From: Archangiaceae bacterium
GTDB taxonomy: Bacteria > Myxococcota > Myxococcia > Myxococcales > Myxococcaceae
NCBI GenBank assembly: GCA_016714225.1
Contig: JADJNS010000037.1
Location: 1 to 64,000, forward strand
Direction: 5' to 3'
DNA: 64,000 nucleotides
The notes beneath the pieces were generated by a model. The model ran no database searches and was not told the DNA's origin. It saw only the letters and a program-made list of their open reading frames with translations. Below, in pieces: positions 17,485 to 25,165 of the stretch. Within the stretch, counting starts at the first letter, position 1. Each line of letters begins with the position of its first letter. The translations under genes and the position numbers were made by a program.

Positions 17485-18713
17485 GCCGCCAGGCCGCTCA
17501 GCAGCGCGTCGCTGAGCCGCTGGCGCAGCACCGGCCGCGCCGCGATCGGCGTGCCTTTGAGCAGGGTGTCGATCATCGGAGCGAGCGCGCCCTTCAGCTC
17601 GGCGCGCGCCAGGCCCTCGAGCGCCTTCATCGCCGCGGCGCCGGGGTCGGGAGACAGCCCGGCCTTGAGCAGCGTGAGGGTGTCTCGACGCGAATCGGCG
17701 ACCAGCTGCTCGGCGTGCTGGGTGGCGGCATTCAGTCGGCCGAGGGTGGCATCGAGGTCGAAGCCCAGCTCGCGGGCGGCGTCGCGCACCGAAGTGAGCA
17801 GGCGCGCTTCTTCGCCCAGGGTCTGCAGCTGCGCCGCCGAGCGCTCGAGCCGCTCGGCCGAGGTGATCACCCGGCGCACCCGAGCGGGCGTGCCCGAGGG
17901 CAGCGCGTCGGGCGTCTTCACCGCGGTGAGACGCCGCTCGAGCACCGACACCTGGGCTTCGACGTCGCGCTTGAGCTGCCCGTACTGGGTCAGCCGCGAC
18001 TGAATTCGGCTCCGGTCGGCCTGCGCGGCGTCGAGCTCTCGCTGAAGCTGCGAGAGTCGACCGTCGTCGCGCTGCATCTCGATCAGCGAGAGCGCCACCA
18101 CCGCCGGAATTCCGAAGAGCGCGCCCACCAGGCCGACGTTGCGCTTGCGGTCGTACTCTCGCTGCAGCTCGCTCTTGCGCTGCGCGATCTGCTGGGTCAG
18201 CGCCGTCACCTGGGCCGCCTTGCCGGTGTTCGAGCGCTCGAGGCGATCGATCTCGGTGCCCAGGCCATCGACCAGCCTCCGCGCATCGCGCAGCGCCGCT
18301 TCGGCGTCAGCAGAAGGCAGGCCCAGGAGCAGCCGACCCACCGCGTCGGCCGAGTACAGCGGCAGGTCGCCGCCTGCGGCCCGCTTCGCGGCGTCGAGGT
18401 CGATTTGGCCCGAGTCGGTGGGGTCCAACCGCGGCAGCTCGGTCTCGACCCAGCCCATCACCCGATCGAGTGAAGCCGCCGCTTCAGCGAGCGTGACCGA
18501 GTGGGGGTGGGTGGCGTCACCGCCGAGCAGGGCGTTGAGGCGCGCCGCCAGCGTCGCGTCGTACTCCACCGCCTCGTCCGCTCCGGCCCCGCCGATCTTC
18601 TCGAGGTACTGCGCGCCCTCGCGCACGGTCACCCGGCGGTTGCCATTGAGATCCATCGACGGGAGATCTCGCCTCAGGGTTCCGACGGTCGACCGCCACT
18701 CGTTCAGTCGCAT
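17481..18713 (-). CDS. EF-hand, coiled-coil protein with one hydrophobic segment
   Basis: 410 aa. Residues about 20-32 match a canonical EF-hand loop (DLNGNRRVTVRE: acidic at 1, Asn at 3 and 5, Val at 8, Glu at 12). A second loop near residue 96 (DPTDSGQIDLDA) lacks the final acidic residue and is degenerate. Residues about 140-290 form long heptad-rich helices. These are interrupted by one hydrophobic stretch (GLVGALFGIPAVVALSLIE) that could cross a membrane or form a hairpin. The C-terminus is again helical. There is no signal peptide. Calcium sensing or binding is inferred from the first loop only. The arrangement recalls membrane-remodelling or tether proteins, but no family match is claimed. 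Confidence 0.75.
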   Translation of the reverse strand: MRLNEWRSTVGTLRRDLPSMDLNGNRRVTVREGAQYLEKIGGAGADEAVEYDATLAARLNALLGGDATHPHSVTLAEAAASLDRVMGWVETELPRLDPTDSGQIDLDAAKRAAGGDLPLYSADAVGRLLLGLPSADAEAALRDARRLVDGLGTEIDRLERSNTGKAAQVTALTQQIAQRKSELQREYDRKRNVGLVGALFGIPAVVALSLIEMQRDDGRLSQLQRELDAAQADRSRIQSRLTQYGQLKRDVEAQVSVLERRLTAVKTPDALPSGTPARVRRVITSAERLERSAAQLQTLGEEARLLTSVRDAARELGFDLDATLGRLNAATQHAEQLVADSRRDTLTLLKAGLSPDPGAAAMKALEGLARAELKGALAPMIDTLLKGTPIAARPVLRQRLSDALLSGLAA

Positions 18714-18824
18714 GATCGCCTGCGTTGTCGCGCAGATTGCCGCCGGGGTTGCCGGTTTCCACCGTCTTCTCGAGATCTTGGAGCCTGAGCCGCAAGATGC
18801 GCGTCGAGGGTCTCAACCCGTACA

Positions 18825-19562
18825 ATGCTCTCCATGTGGCGCGCGGTGCCAGCGGTGGTGTTGTTCGCGGTCGGTGCCCACGCCCAGACCATCTACCGGT
18901 TCACCGATGCCCACGGCACGGTGCACTTCACCGACGACGCGAGCAGCATTCCCTCGGGGGTGAAGGCGGTCACCACCGAGGGCGAAGAGCTCTCGAACAC
19001 CGGCACCCCGATGAAGATCTCGGCGCCCGCGGCGCAGAGCGCACAGCCCGAGCCGGTCGCCGTGTCGGGGCAGGCGCTGCCCTCGAAAGAAGAAGAGTAC
19101 TGGCGCGAGCAGTTTCGCGCGGCGCGCGAGAAGGTGCGCTCGCTCGAAGACGAGCTCGCCGTCGACACCCGCCGGTTCGAAGATCCCAGCCGCACGCCGC
19201 TCGGCCCTTCGGTGGTGTGCCCCTATGGCTACGGCTACGGGGCAGGGTTCGCGCCGGGCGTCTCGGTGGTGCAGCGCGGCAACCTGGGCGCGTCGGCCAG
19301 CCTCCCGCTCGGCAACGGCGCCCAGGTCTCGGTGAGCGGCAGCACCACCCGCTCGGTGCGCCAGAGCACCGTCGCTCCCTTCGGGTCGGCCGGCTACGGC
19401 TACGCGGGCTACGGCTACGGCTGCTGGGTGGGCGGCGAGTACACGCGCGTGCGCGAGCGCCTCGAGCGCAACCGCGCCTCGCTCGCGCGCGCCCGCGAAG
19501 AGCTCGCCGATCTCGAGCGCCGCGCGGCCTTCAACGCCGTGCCGCTCGAGTGGCGCCGCTGA
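18825..19562 (+). CDS. DUF4124-domain secreted protein
   Basis: The N-terminus is a Sec signal peptide (hydrophobic VPAVVLFAVGAHAQ, cleavage after AHA). It is followed at once by a DUF4124 motif, YRFTDAHGTVHFTDD, the short beta unit common in periplasmic proteins of proteobacteria and myxobacteria. The middle is low-complexity with Gly-Tyr repeats (YGYGYGAG, GYGYAGYGYG). The C-terminus is a charged helix (RERLERNRASLARAREELADLE) likely to coil. The exact role of DUF4124 is unknown; an envelope function is inferred. The gene is divergent from the EF-hand gene across a 111-base gap. Confidence 0.8.
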   Translation: MLSMWRAVPAVVLFAVGAHAQTIYRFTDAHGTVHFTDDASSIPSGVKAVTTEGEELSNTGTPMKISAPAAQSAQPEPVAVSGQALPSKEEEYWREQFRAAREKVRSLEDELAVDTRRFEDPSRTPLGPSVVCPYGYGYGAGFAPGVSVVQRGNLGASASLPLGNGAQVSVSGSTTRSVRQSTVAPFGSAGYGYAGYGYGCWVGGEYTRVRERLERNRASLARAREELADLERRAAFNAVPLEWRR

Positions 19563-19655
19563 GCGCTCGCCGTCAGGGCCGCCGCGCGATCACGGTCAGC
19601 GCGAGAGTTGCCTTGCGTTGCGCGGCGGGTTCCATGAAATAACGTCGCCGCAGCA

Positions 19656-19729
19656 GGCCCCGTAGCTCAGTTGGATAGAGCGTTGGTTTCCTAAACCGAA
19701 GGTCGCAGGTTCGATTCCTGCCGGGGTCA
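19656..19729 (+). tRNA. tRNA-Arg (anticodon CCT)
   Basis: A full cloverleaf can be drawn. The acceptor is GGCCCCG/CGGGGTC (one G-T pair). The D stem is GCTC/GAGC, the anticodon stem is TTGGT/ACCGA with loop TTCCTAA (anticodon CCT at 19690-19692), and the T stem is GCAGG/CCTGC with loop TTCGATT. The discriminator is A at 19729. The 3' CCA is not encoded, since the next bases are CTC, so it must be added after transcription. It decodes AGG. Confidence 0.95.
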
Positions 19730-19740
19730 CTCAGTTTCCA

Positions 19741-20886
19741 GTGAGCGCCGTGACCGAGATTCCCGCCTCCGTTCTCGAAGTGCACCGCCGCCTCAAGGAG
19801 GCCGGCTTCAAGGCGTACCTGGTGGGCGGCTGCGTGCGCGACCGCGTGCTCGGCAAGCAGCCCAAGGACTTCGACCTCGCCACCAGCGCGCGCCCCGAAG
19901 AGGTGCAGCGGGTGTTCAAGAAGGTGATTCCCACCGGCATTCAGCACGGCACCGTCACGGTGATCGCCAGCGGCGTGCACGTCGAGGTGACCACCTTTCG
20001 CACCGAGGGCGACTACGTCGACGGCCGCCGCCCCGAGAAGGTCGAGTTCCACTCCGACGTCGAGGCCGATCTCTCGCGCCGCGACTTCACCATCAACGCG
20101 ATGGCCGAAGACCCCATCACCGGCGAGCGGGTCGACCCCTTCGGCGGCGAGGCCGATCTGAAGCGACACCTGGTTCGCTGCGTGAGAGACCCCCTCGAGC
20201 GCTTTGGTGAAGACGGCCTGCGCTGCCTGCGCGCGGTGCGCTTCGCCACCGTGCTCGCGTTCGACATCGAGCCGGCGACCGAGGCCGCGATCGCTCCGCG
20301 GCTGCCCGTGTTCCGCAAGGTGGCGATGGAGCGCGTGCGCGACGAGCTGCTCAAGATCATCGTCTCGCCGCACGTCGCGCGTGGCCTCGAGCTGCTCACC
20401 CGCGTCGGCCTGACCCGCGAGATCTTCGGCTTCGAGCAGCTCGACGCCGCCGCGATCGCCCGCACCCCGCCCCAGGTCGAGCTGCGCCTCGCGGTGCTGT
20501 TTCGCAGCGCCGGCGAGTGCCAGGTCGACCGCCTCAAGCTGCCTTCAGCCCAGACCCAGCGGGTGAGGGAGCTCTTCGCGAGGCGCCCGCCCGCAGAGCG
20601 CGACGACGTCACGCTGCGCCGCTGGCTCTCCGAGGTCGGCCTCGACCTCGCGGGCGATCTGTGCCGCCTCGACGCGGCCGAGCTCGACCTCGGCCGCTTC
20701 GAGAAGGCTCCGCTCTCGACCAAAGATCTCGCGCTCGACGGCGCCGAAATCATGAAAACACTGCAAACCTCGCCCGGCCCCGTGGTCGGCAAGGCTTCCC
20801 GTTTTCTCCTCGATCAAGTGCTTCAGCGACCCGAGCTGAACACTCCCCAAGAACTTCGGGCACTTCTCCTGAATTGGCGCCCTTGA
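19741..20886 (+). CDS. cca: CCA tRNA nucleotidyltransferase / poly(A) polymerase family
   Basis: Starts at GTG 19741 (GTG 19750 is possible), 11 bases after the tRNA. The class II nucleotidyltransferase head is intact: GGCVRD at residues 28-33, DFD at 43-45 (metal ligands), RRDFTINAM, and the ERFGEDGLRCLRAVRFA neck motif. The family adds CCA to tRNA 3' ends or, in some relatives, poly(A) to RNA. The two cannot be separated by eye. At 381 aa it is slightly short for full CCA enzymes and has no HD domain. The adjacent tRNA, which lacks CCA, makes CCA addition the natural reading. Confidence 0.9.
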   Translation: MSAVTEIPASVLEVHRRLKEAGFKAYLVGGCVRDRVLGKQPKDFDLATSARPEEVQRVFKKVIPTGIQHGTVTVIASGVHVEVTTFRTEGDYVDGRRPEKVEFHSDVEADLSRRDFTINAMAEDPITGERVDPFGGEADLKRHLVRCVRDPLERFGEDGLRCLRAVRFATVLAFDIEPATEAAIAPRLPVFRKVAMERVRDELLKIIVSPHVARGLELLTRVGLTREIFGFEQLDAAAIARTPPQVELRLAVLFRSAGECQVDRLKLPSAQTQRVRELFARRPPAERDDVTLRRWLSEVGLDLAGDLCRLDAAELDLGRFEKAPLSTKDLALDGAEIMKTLQTSPGPVVGKASRFLLDQVLQRPELNTPQELRALLLNWRP

Positions 20887-21072
20887 TTGTCCACAGGCTT
20901 TCCCACAGGTCTCCCTCTCAGAGGGAACGCCGATCTGCGAAGTCAGTTAATGGTCTGAAATTACAGGGCATTGTTGCCTCGCGGCACGTGGTGAACGCCC
21001 ATGTAGGCCCTGTGGAAAACGTGTGCTCAACCCGGACTTTCAGGAACTCCCGAAGGGTGGCATCTAGCGCCC
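20887..21072. promoter_or_regulatory. AT-richer spacer with DnaA-box-like 9-mers and a 15-bp palindrome
   Basis: The 186 bases between cca and mnmA are visibly less GC-rich than their surroundings. They hold TTGTCCACA (20887-20895), TTTCCCACA (20899-20907) and, on the minus strand, TTTTCCACA (21011-21019). The last fits the relaxed DnaA box TTWTNCACA; the others are one base off. TCCCTCT-C-AGAGGGA (20912-20926) is a perfect inverted repeat and could be an operator. A promoter for mnmA must also lie here. Confidence 0.35.
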
Positions 21073-22122
21073 ATGCGCGTCGTGGTGGCCATGAGCGGAG
21101 GGGTCGATTCGTCGGCGGCCGCCGCCCTCTTGAAGGAGCAGGGGCACGAGGTTCTGGGCATCACCCTGCGCGTGTGGAGCTACGAGTCGAAAGCCCAGTG
21201 CGGCAGCTGCTGCAGCCCCGACGACATCGATGACGCGCGGGCCGTCGCCGAGAAGCTCGATATTCCTTTCTACGTCGCCAACGTCGAAGAGCTGTTCAAA
21301 GACCGCGTGGTGCACCCGTTCGTGAAGCAGTACCTCGGCGGTCGCACTCCGATTCCGTGCGTGGCCTGCAACCAGGACGTGAAGTTCGGGTTTCTGCTCC
21401 AGCGGGCGCGCGCGTTGGGCGCGAAGCTCGCCACCGGCCACTACGCGCGGGTGTCGCGAGACGCTGACGGCAAGCCGATGCTCGAGCGCGGCGTCGACGC
21501 CGCCAAAGACCAGTCGTACTTCCTCTTCACCCTGCGCCAGGCCGAACTCGACGACGTGATCTTCCCCATCGGCGAGCTCACCAAGGCCGAGGTGCGCGCC
21601 ATCGCCTTACGCCACCAGCTGCCCACCACCCACAAGCCCGAGAGCATGGAGATCTGCTTCGTGCCCGACGGAGACTACGCGCGCTTCGTCGAGAAGGTCG
21701 CCGGCCCGCAGCTCAAGGGAGAGGTGGTCGACGCCAGCGGCAAGGTGCTCGGTCAGCACGACGGGGTGCACAAGTTCACCGTCGGTCAGCGCAAGGGCCT
21801 CGGCGTCGCCACCGGAGAGCCGCTCTACGTGCAGCGCCTCGAGGCCGATGCGCGCCGCGTGGTGGTGGGGCCGGCCGAGCAGCTCGGCTCGACCGACTTT
21901 CACCTGCTGCGCCCGCACTGGGTCGACGGCTCGGCTCCGGTCGACCGGCCGCTGACGGTGAAGGTGCGCCACCGCCACGAAGGCGCCGCCGCACGCGTTC
22001 AGCTCGACGCCGCGGGGCAGGTGGCGGTGAAGCTCGCTGCTCCGGTGCGCGCCGTGACCCCCGGCCAGGCCGCGGTGTTCTACGACGGAGACCGCGTGCT
22101 CGGCGGAGGGTGGATCGCGTGA
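21073..22122 (+). CDS. mnmA: tRNA-specific 2-thiouridylase MnmA
   Basis: Full-length at 349 aa. An ATP-PPase P-loop (SGGVDSS) lies at residues 8-14. The catalytic cysteines are both present: C99 in PCVACN (nucleophile) and C195 in MEICFVPDGDY (persulfide carrier). FTVGQRKGLG and the C-terminal beta barrel complete the family. It makes the 2-thio group of s2U34 in tRNA-Lys, -Glu and -Gln, taking sulfur from the IscS/Tus relay. An extra CGSCC at residues 47-51 is unusual and could bind metal. The stop overlaps the next start (GTGA). Co-location with tRNA-Arg and cca forms a small tRNA-maturation cluster. Confidence 0.95.
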   Translation: MRVVVAMSGGVDSSAAAALLKEQGHEVLGITLRVWSYESKAQCGSCCSPDDIDDARAVAEKLDIPFYVANVEELFKDRVVHPFVKQYLGGRTPIPCVACNQDVKFGFLLQRARALGAKLATGHYARVSRDADGKPMLERGVDAAKDQSYFLFTLRQAELDDVIFPIGELTKAEVRAIALRHQLPTTHKPESMEICFVPDGDYARFVEKVAGPQLKGEVVDASGKVLGQHDGVHKFTVGQRKGLGVATGEPLYVQRLEADARRVVVGPAEQLGSTDFHLLRPHWVDGSAPVDRPLTVKVRHRHEGAAARVQLDAAGQVAVKLAAPVRAVTPGQAAVFYDGDRVLGGGWIA

Positions 22123-22871
22123 GGGCCGCGGCAGCCGCGCTGGCGCTGCTGCTGCCGAGCTGCACCCGAGAGCCCGAGGTGCCGCGCTGCGGCCTGCACT
22201 CGGCCTCGGCGCCGGTCACCGTCGACGACGGCAAGGCCACCCGCACCTTGAGCGTCGGCGCCAGGCTGATGCCGTCAGACCAGCTGTCGGTCAAAGAGTG
22301 GGCGGTGCTCGAGTGCTTCGGCGGAACGCTCAAAGTGCTGCACCGCACCTCGGCCCTGATCCGGGAGCTGCCCGAGTCGACCGTCGAGGCGGCGACCCTG
22401 CCGCGCCGGGTGCTGCGCGAGGGGAAGATCGAAGAGATCGAGGCGCTGCCGCGCACCGTCGCGGCGCGCTACTCGAGCAACCGCTTCACCCCCGAGAGCG
22501 CGCTCAACCCCAATCAGCAGCCCTCCAACGCCGACTACTTCAAGGCCTTCTTCACCCCCAACGGTTTCGACAACCTCGCCGCCGCACCGGCTGGCGAGGG
22601 CCCCCGCAAGCTGCCGGCTCCCACGTTTCGGGCGAAGGTGCCGTACATTCACGCCGGAGATCTGGGAGACGGCGACGCGGTGCTGCACGTCACCGACGAG
22701 GCGGCGTTCGCCGAGACCGACGATCTCGCCACCGCCGCGCTGGTCGAGGGAAAGAGCTACCGCCTGGGCCGCACGCTGCGCCTCTTGCTGCCCGACGGTG
22801 CCGAGGCCGAGCTCACCGTCGACGGCAAGAAGCTCGAGCTGGAAGGCCCGATGGACCTGAAGCTCCGCTGA
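22119..22871 (+). CDS. lipoprotein, FecR-like organisation
   Basis: GTG 22119 overlaps the mnmA stop (GTGA) and gives a short lipoprotein signal ending LLLPSC; GTG 22110 would add three residues. The Pro before Ser-Cys is unusual for a lipobox. The mature protein opens with a beta-rich stretch (VTVDDGKATRTLSVGARL...LSVKEWAVLECFGGTLKVLH) that reads like FecR-type domains. The C-terminus repeats the pattern (LPDGAEAELTVDGKKLELEG). No catalytic residues are apparent. It is probably an envelope protein; FecR similarity is a guess from pattern only. Confidence 0.7.
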   Translation: MRAAAAALALLLPSCTREPEVPRCGLHSASAPVTVDDGKATRTLSVGARLMPSDQLSVKEWAVLECFGGTLKVLHRTSALIRELPESTVEAATLPRRVLREGKIEEIEALPRTVAARYSSNRFTPESALNPNQQPSNADYFKAFFTPNGFDNLAAAPAGEGPRKLPAPTFRAKVPYIHAGDLGDGDAVLHVTDEAAFAETDDLATAALVEGKSYRLGRTLRLLLPDGAEAELTVDGKKLELEGPMDLKLR

Positions 22872-22884
22872 AGCGGAGCTTCAG
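22857..22884 (+). terminator. perfect 12-bp hairpin with the stop codon in its loop
   Basis: CTGAAGCTCCGC - TGAA - GCGGAGCTTCAG pairs over all 12 positions. The TGA stop of the lipoprotein gene (22869-22871) occupies the first three loop bases. No U-run follows, so it may be an intrinsic-like pause, an mRNA 3'-end stabiliser, or a recoding signal rather than a classic terminator. Confidence 0.6.
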
Positions 22885-22912
22885 CGCCGTGATAGAACCT
22901 CTCGCTCACCGC

Positions 22913-23377
22913 ATGCGCCGACTGCTTCCGGTTCTCCTCGCGATCTCGCTCTCGTGCAGCTCGGGCTCGCAGACCTGCAACAGCAGCACCTGCCAGGGCT
23001 GCTGCGACGAGTCGGGAGAGTGCCACGCCGGCACCGGGCTGTTCGAGTGCGGCGCCGGCGGCGCGATGTGCGTGGCCTGCGCAGCCAACCAGGTGTGCGC
23101 CGCCGGGGCCTGCGGCCTGTTCGACGGCGGCGAGTACGACGCCTCGTTCCCCATGACGATGGACGCCAGCTACAACCTCGACGCCGGCGTCTACGACGCC
23201 GGGCGTGACGCGGGGCAGGGTGACGCGGGCCCGGTCGACGCCGGCCGCCCCGATGCCGGCGCCGACGCGGGTCGCCCCGATGGGGGCAGCGACGCCGGCC
23301 GCCCCGATGCGGGCTTCGATGCCGGCCGCCCCGATGCGGGCAGCGACGCGGGCGCAGACGCGGGCGACGGTGGCTGA
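22913..23377 (+). CDS. Cys-rich lipoprotein with an Asp-Ala-Gly repeat tail
   Basis: Lipoprotein signal MRRLLPVLLAISLSC. Next comes a compact Cys-rich module (12 Cys in about 55 residues, pattern CxxxxCxxCC) likely to form disulfides outside the cytoplasm. The last 60 residues are almost pure Asp-Ala-Gly with Arg-Pro interruptions (DAGRPDAG units). Such tails are frequent on myxobacterial outer-membrane lipoproteins and resemble calcium-binding or flexible spacer sequence. Function unknown. Confidence 0.75.
   Translation: MRRLLPVLLAISLSCSSGSQTCNSSTCQGCCDESGECHAGTGLFECGAGGAMCVACAANQVCAAGACGLFDGGEYDASFPMTMDASYNLDAGVYDAGRDAGQGDAGPVDAGRPDAGADAGRPDGGSDAGRPDAGFDAGRPDAGSDAGADAGDGG
23200..23372 (+). 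repeat. imperfect tandem repeat coding Asp-Ala-Gly units
   Basis: Roughly 24-bp imperfect units built on GCCGGCCGCCCCGATGCGGG recur through the 3' end of the lipoprotein gene. All are in frame and keep the reading Asp-Ala-Gly-Arg-Pro. Confidence 0.6.
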
Positions 23378-23430
23378 TCATCCGCTCGCCGGTCATTGCG
23401 GCAGCGTACTCCGGTGATAATCACCCCCCC

Positions 23431-24333
23431 ATGGATCGACGCGCGGCGTGGGTGTTGGGCATCGTCTTCGGCGGCATGTTCGTCAGCCTCTTCGGCTTTC
23501 TGCTGGTGCTGTACTTCGCGGTGAAGAGCGACGGCGCCGACAGCTCGAAAGACTCGGGCCCCGACCGGGTGGGCGTGATCGAGGTCAGCGGCACCATCAT
23601 GGACAGCAAGCGCACGCTGAAAGAGCTCAACCGCTTCGCCGACGCCGAGCACGTCAAGGCGATCGTGCTGCGCATCGACTCTCCCGGCGGCGCGGTCGGC
23701 CCCTCGCAAGAGATCTACGACGCCATCAAGCGAATCAAGGCGAAGAAGAAGGTGATCGCCTCGATGGGCTCGCTGGCGGCGAGCGGCGGCTATTACATCG
23801 CCTGCGCCACCGACAAGATCTACGCGAACCCCGGCACGCTCACCGGCAGCATCGGCGTGATCATGGAGATGCCCAACGTGCAGGGCCTGCTCAAGTGGGC
23901 GGGCGTCGAGATGAACACCCTCAAGGCCGGCAAGATGAAGGACTCGGGCTCTCCATTCCGCGAGATGACGCCCGAAGAGCGCGCCTACTTCGAGGGCATG
24001 CTCGCCGACGTGCACGCGCAGTTCATCGAGGCGGTTGCGGCGGGGCGCAAGCTCACCGTCGAAGAGGTCACGCCGCTCGCTGACGGCCGGGTGTTCAGCG
24101 GGCGCCAGGCCAAAGAGGCGAAGCTCGTCGACGAGCTGGGCGGCATCGAGGCGGCCATCGCCGAGGCCGGCAAGCTGGGCGGCATCACCGGCGAGCCGAA
24201 GACCGAGTACCCGCGCAAGGACAAGAAGCTCTTGCGCGAGCTGATGGGCGACGACGACGAGGTCGAAGGCCTCGCCCGCACCGTGCTCGGCAAGCTCTCC
24301 GGAGCGAGCGTGCAGTACCGCATGTCTCCGTGA
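23431..24333 (+). CDS. sppA: signal peptide peptidase SppA, short form
   Basis: 300 aa with one N-terminal membrane anchor (VLGIVFGGMFVSLFGFLLVL) and a periplasmic ClpP-fold protease domain. RIDSPGGAV starts the core. Ser118 in AASGGYY is the nucleophile and Lys170 in GKMKDSGSPF is the general base. Their 52-residue separation matches the Ser/Lys dyad of Bacillus SppA. It degrades leftover signal peptides and possibly misfolded membrane proteins. At this length it is the single-domain form that assembles as an octamer. Confidence 0.92.
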   Translation: MDRRAAWVLGIVFGGMFVSLFGFLLVLYFAVKSDGADSSKDSGPDRVGVIEVSGTIMDSKRTLKELNRFADAEHVKAIVLRIDSPGGAVGPSQEIYDAIKRIKAKKKVIASMGSLAASGGYYIACATDKIYANPGTLTGSIGVIMEMPNVQGLLKWAGVEMNTLKAGKMKDSGSPFREMTPEERAYFEGMLADVHAQFIEAVAAGRKLTVEEVTPLADGRVFSGRQAKEAKLVDELGGIEAAIAEAGKLGGITGEPKTEYPRKDKKLLRELMGDDDEVEGLARTVLGKLSGASVQYRMSP

Positions 24334-24391
24334 GCCCTCGCTCGCGGGGAATTTTGACGAAGGTGAGTTGCGCGGTACCGTTCCACGCACA

Positions 24392-25090
24392 GTGCGCGAC
24401 GTTCACAAGCTGAAAGAGAAGTACGAGCTCTCGCTCGACACCCGGCAGATTCTCACCCTGACCTTCGTGGGCCTGATCGGCCTGGGCGGGGTGTTCGTGC
24501 TCGGCGTGGCGGTCGGCAAGAAGCTGCAGGCCGACGAGAAGGTCAGCCAGCCGATCGATCTGCTGAGCCAGCTCGACGCCAAGTCGCAGCCGCAGCTCAC
24601 CTACCAGACCGAGCTCACCAAAGACGCCCCCAAGCCCCCCAAGCCCGTCGAGCCGGCTCCCGCCCCCAAGCCCGAGCCCAAAGCCGAGGCCAGGCCCGAG
24701 CCCAGGCCCGAGCTGGTCGAGGCGCCGCGCGCGGTCGACCCCGCGCCGCCGAAAGAAGAGCCGGTGCCGACCCGCACCGCGACCCCCGAGCGCGACGCGG
24801 GAGACCTGCGCGAGGCCATCGCCCGCGCCCAGCGGCCGGTCGAGGCCACCGCCGACGGCAGCTGGACCCTGCAGCTCTCGGCGTATCAGGACAAGGCCGA
24901 GGCCGATCGCTTCGCTTCTGACCTGCGCAACCGCGGCTACGCGCCGTACGTGGTCGAGTCGCACGTGGCCGGCAAGGGCACCTGGTACCGCGTGCGCATG
25001 GGCCGCTTTCCCTCGCGCGAGGCGGCCGGCCGCTACAACTCCGACTTCCAGCGTGAGACGAAGATCGAAGCCTTCGTCACCCACAACTGA
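24392..25090 (+). CDS. SPOR-domain membrane protein
   Basis: GTG 24392 is preferred; a TTG at 24368 would only add an unlikely extension. A single transmembrane helix (ILTLTFVGLIGLGGVFVLGV) follows a short cytoplasmic start. A long Pro/Glu/Lys/Ala linker spans the periplasm. The last 75 residues are a SPOR domain (WTLQLSAYQDKAEADRFASDLRNRG ... WYRVRMGRF). SPOR domains bind denuded glycan strands at the division septum, so a role in septal peptidoglycan is inferred. It follows sppA on the same strand. Confidence 0.85.
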   Translation: MRDVHKLKEKYELSLDTRQILTLTFVGLIGLGGVFVLGVAVGKKLQADEKVSQPIDLLSQLDAKSQPQLTYQTELTKDAPKPPKPVEPAPAPKPEPKAEARPEPRPELVEAPRAVDPAPPKEEPVPTRTATPERDAGDLREAIARAQRPVEATADGSWTLQLSAYQDKAEADRFASDLRNRGYAPYVVESHVAGKGTWYRVRMGRFPSREAAGRYNSDFQRETKIEAFVTHN

Positions 25091-25110
25091 GAGGTCATTC
25101 TGAGCGGAGG

Positions 25111-25160
25111 CCGCGCGCCGCCCTTCGACTGAGCACCTCGCGCTCGCTCAGGGCGCGCGG
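25111..25160. terminator. imperfect hairpin between convergent genes
   Basis: CCGCGCGCC (25111-25119) pairs with GGCGCGCGG (25152-25160), and an inner GAGC/GCTC extends the stem. The core CCTTCGACTGAGC...GCTCAGGGCGC resembles dispersed palindromic repeats found in several GC-rich phyla. It sits between converging genes, so it could end both transcripts. Confidence 0.45.
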
Positions 25161-25165
25161 GACGT

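Noticed and set aside
20887..21072. Calling this gap the chromosomal origin
   Set aside because: Few boxes, most imperfect, and no dnaA, dnaN or similar genes nearby; kept only as a finding.
23200..23372. Possible CRISPR-like repeats
   Set aside because: The repeats are in-frame Asp-Ala-Gly codons inside a lipoprotein gene, with no spacers of constant length.
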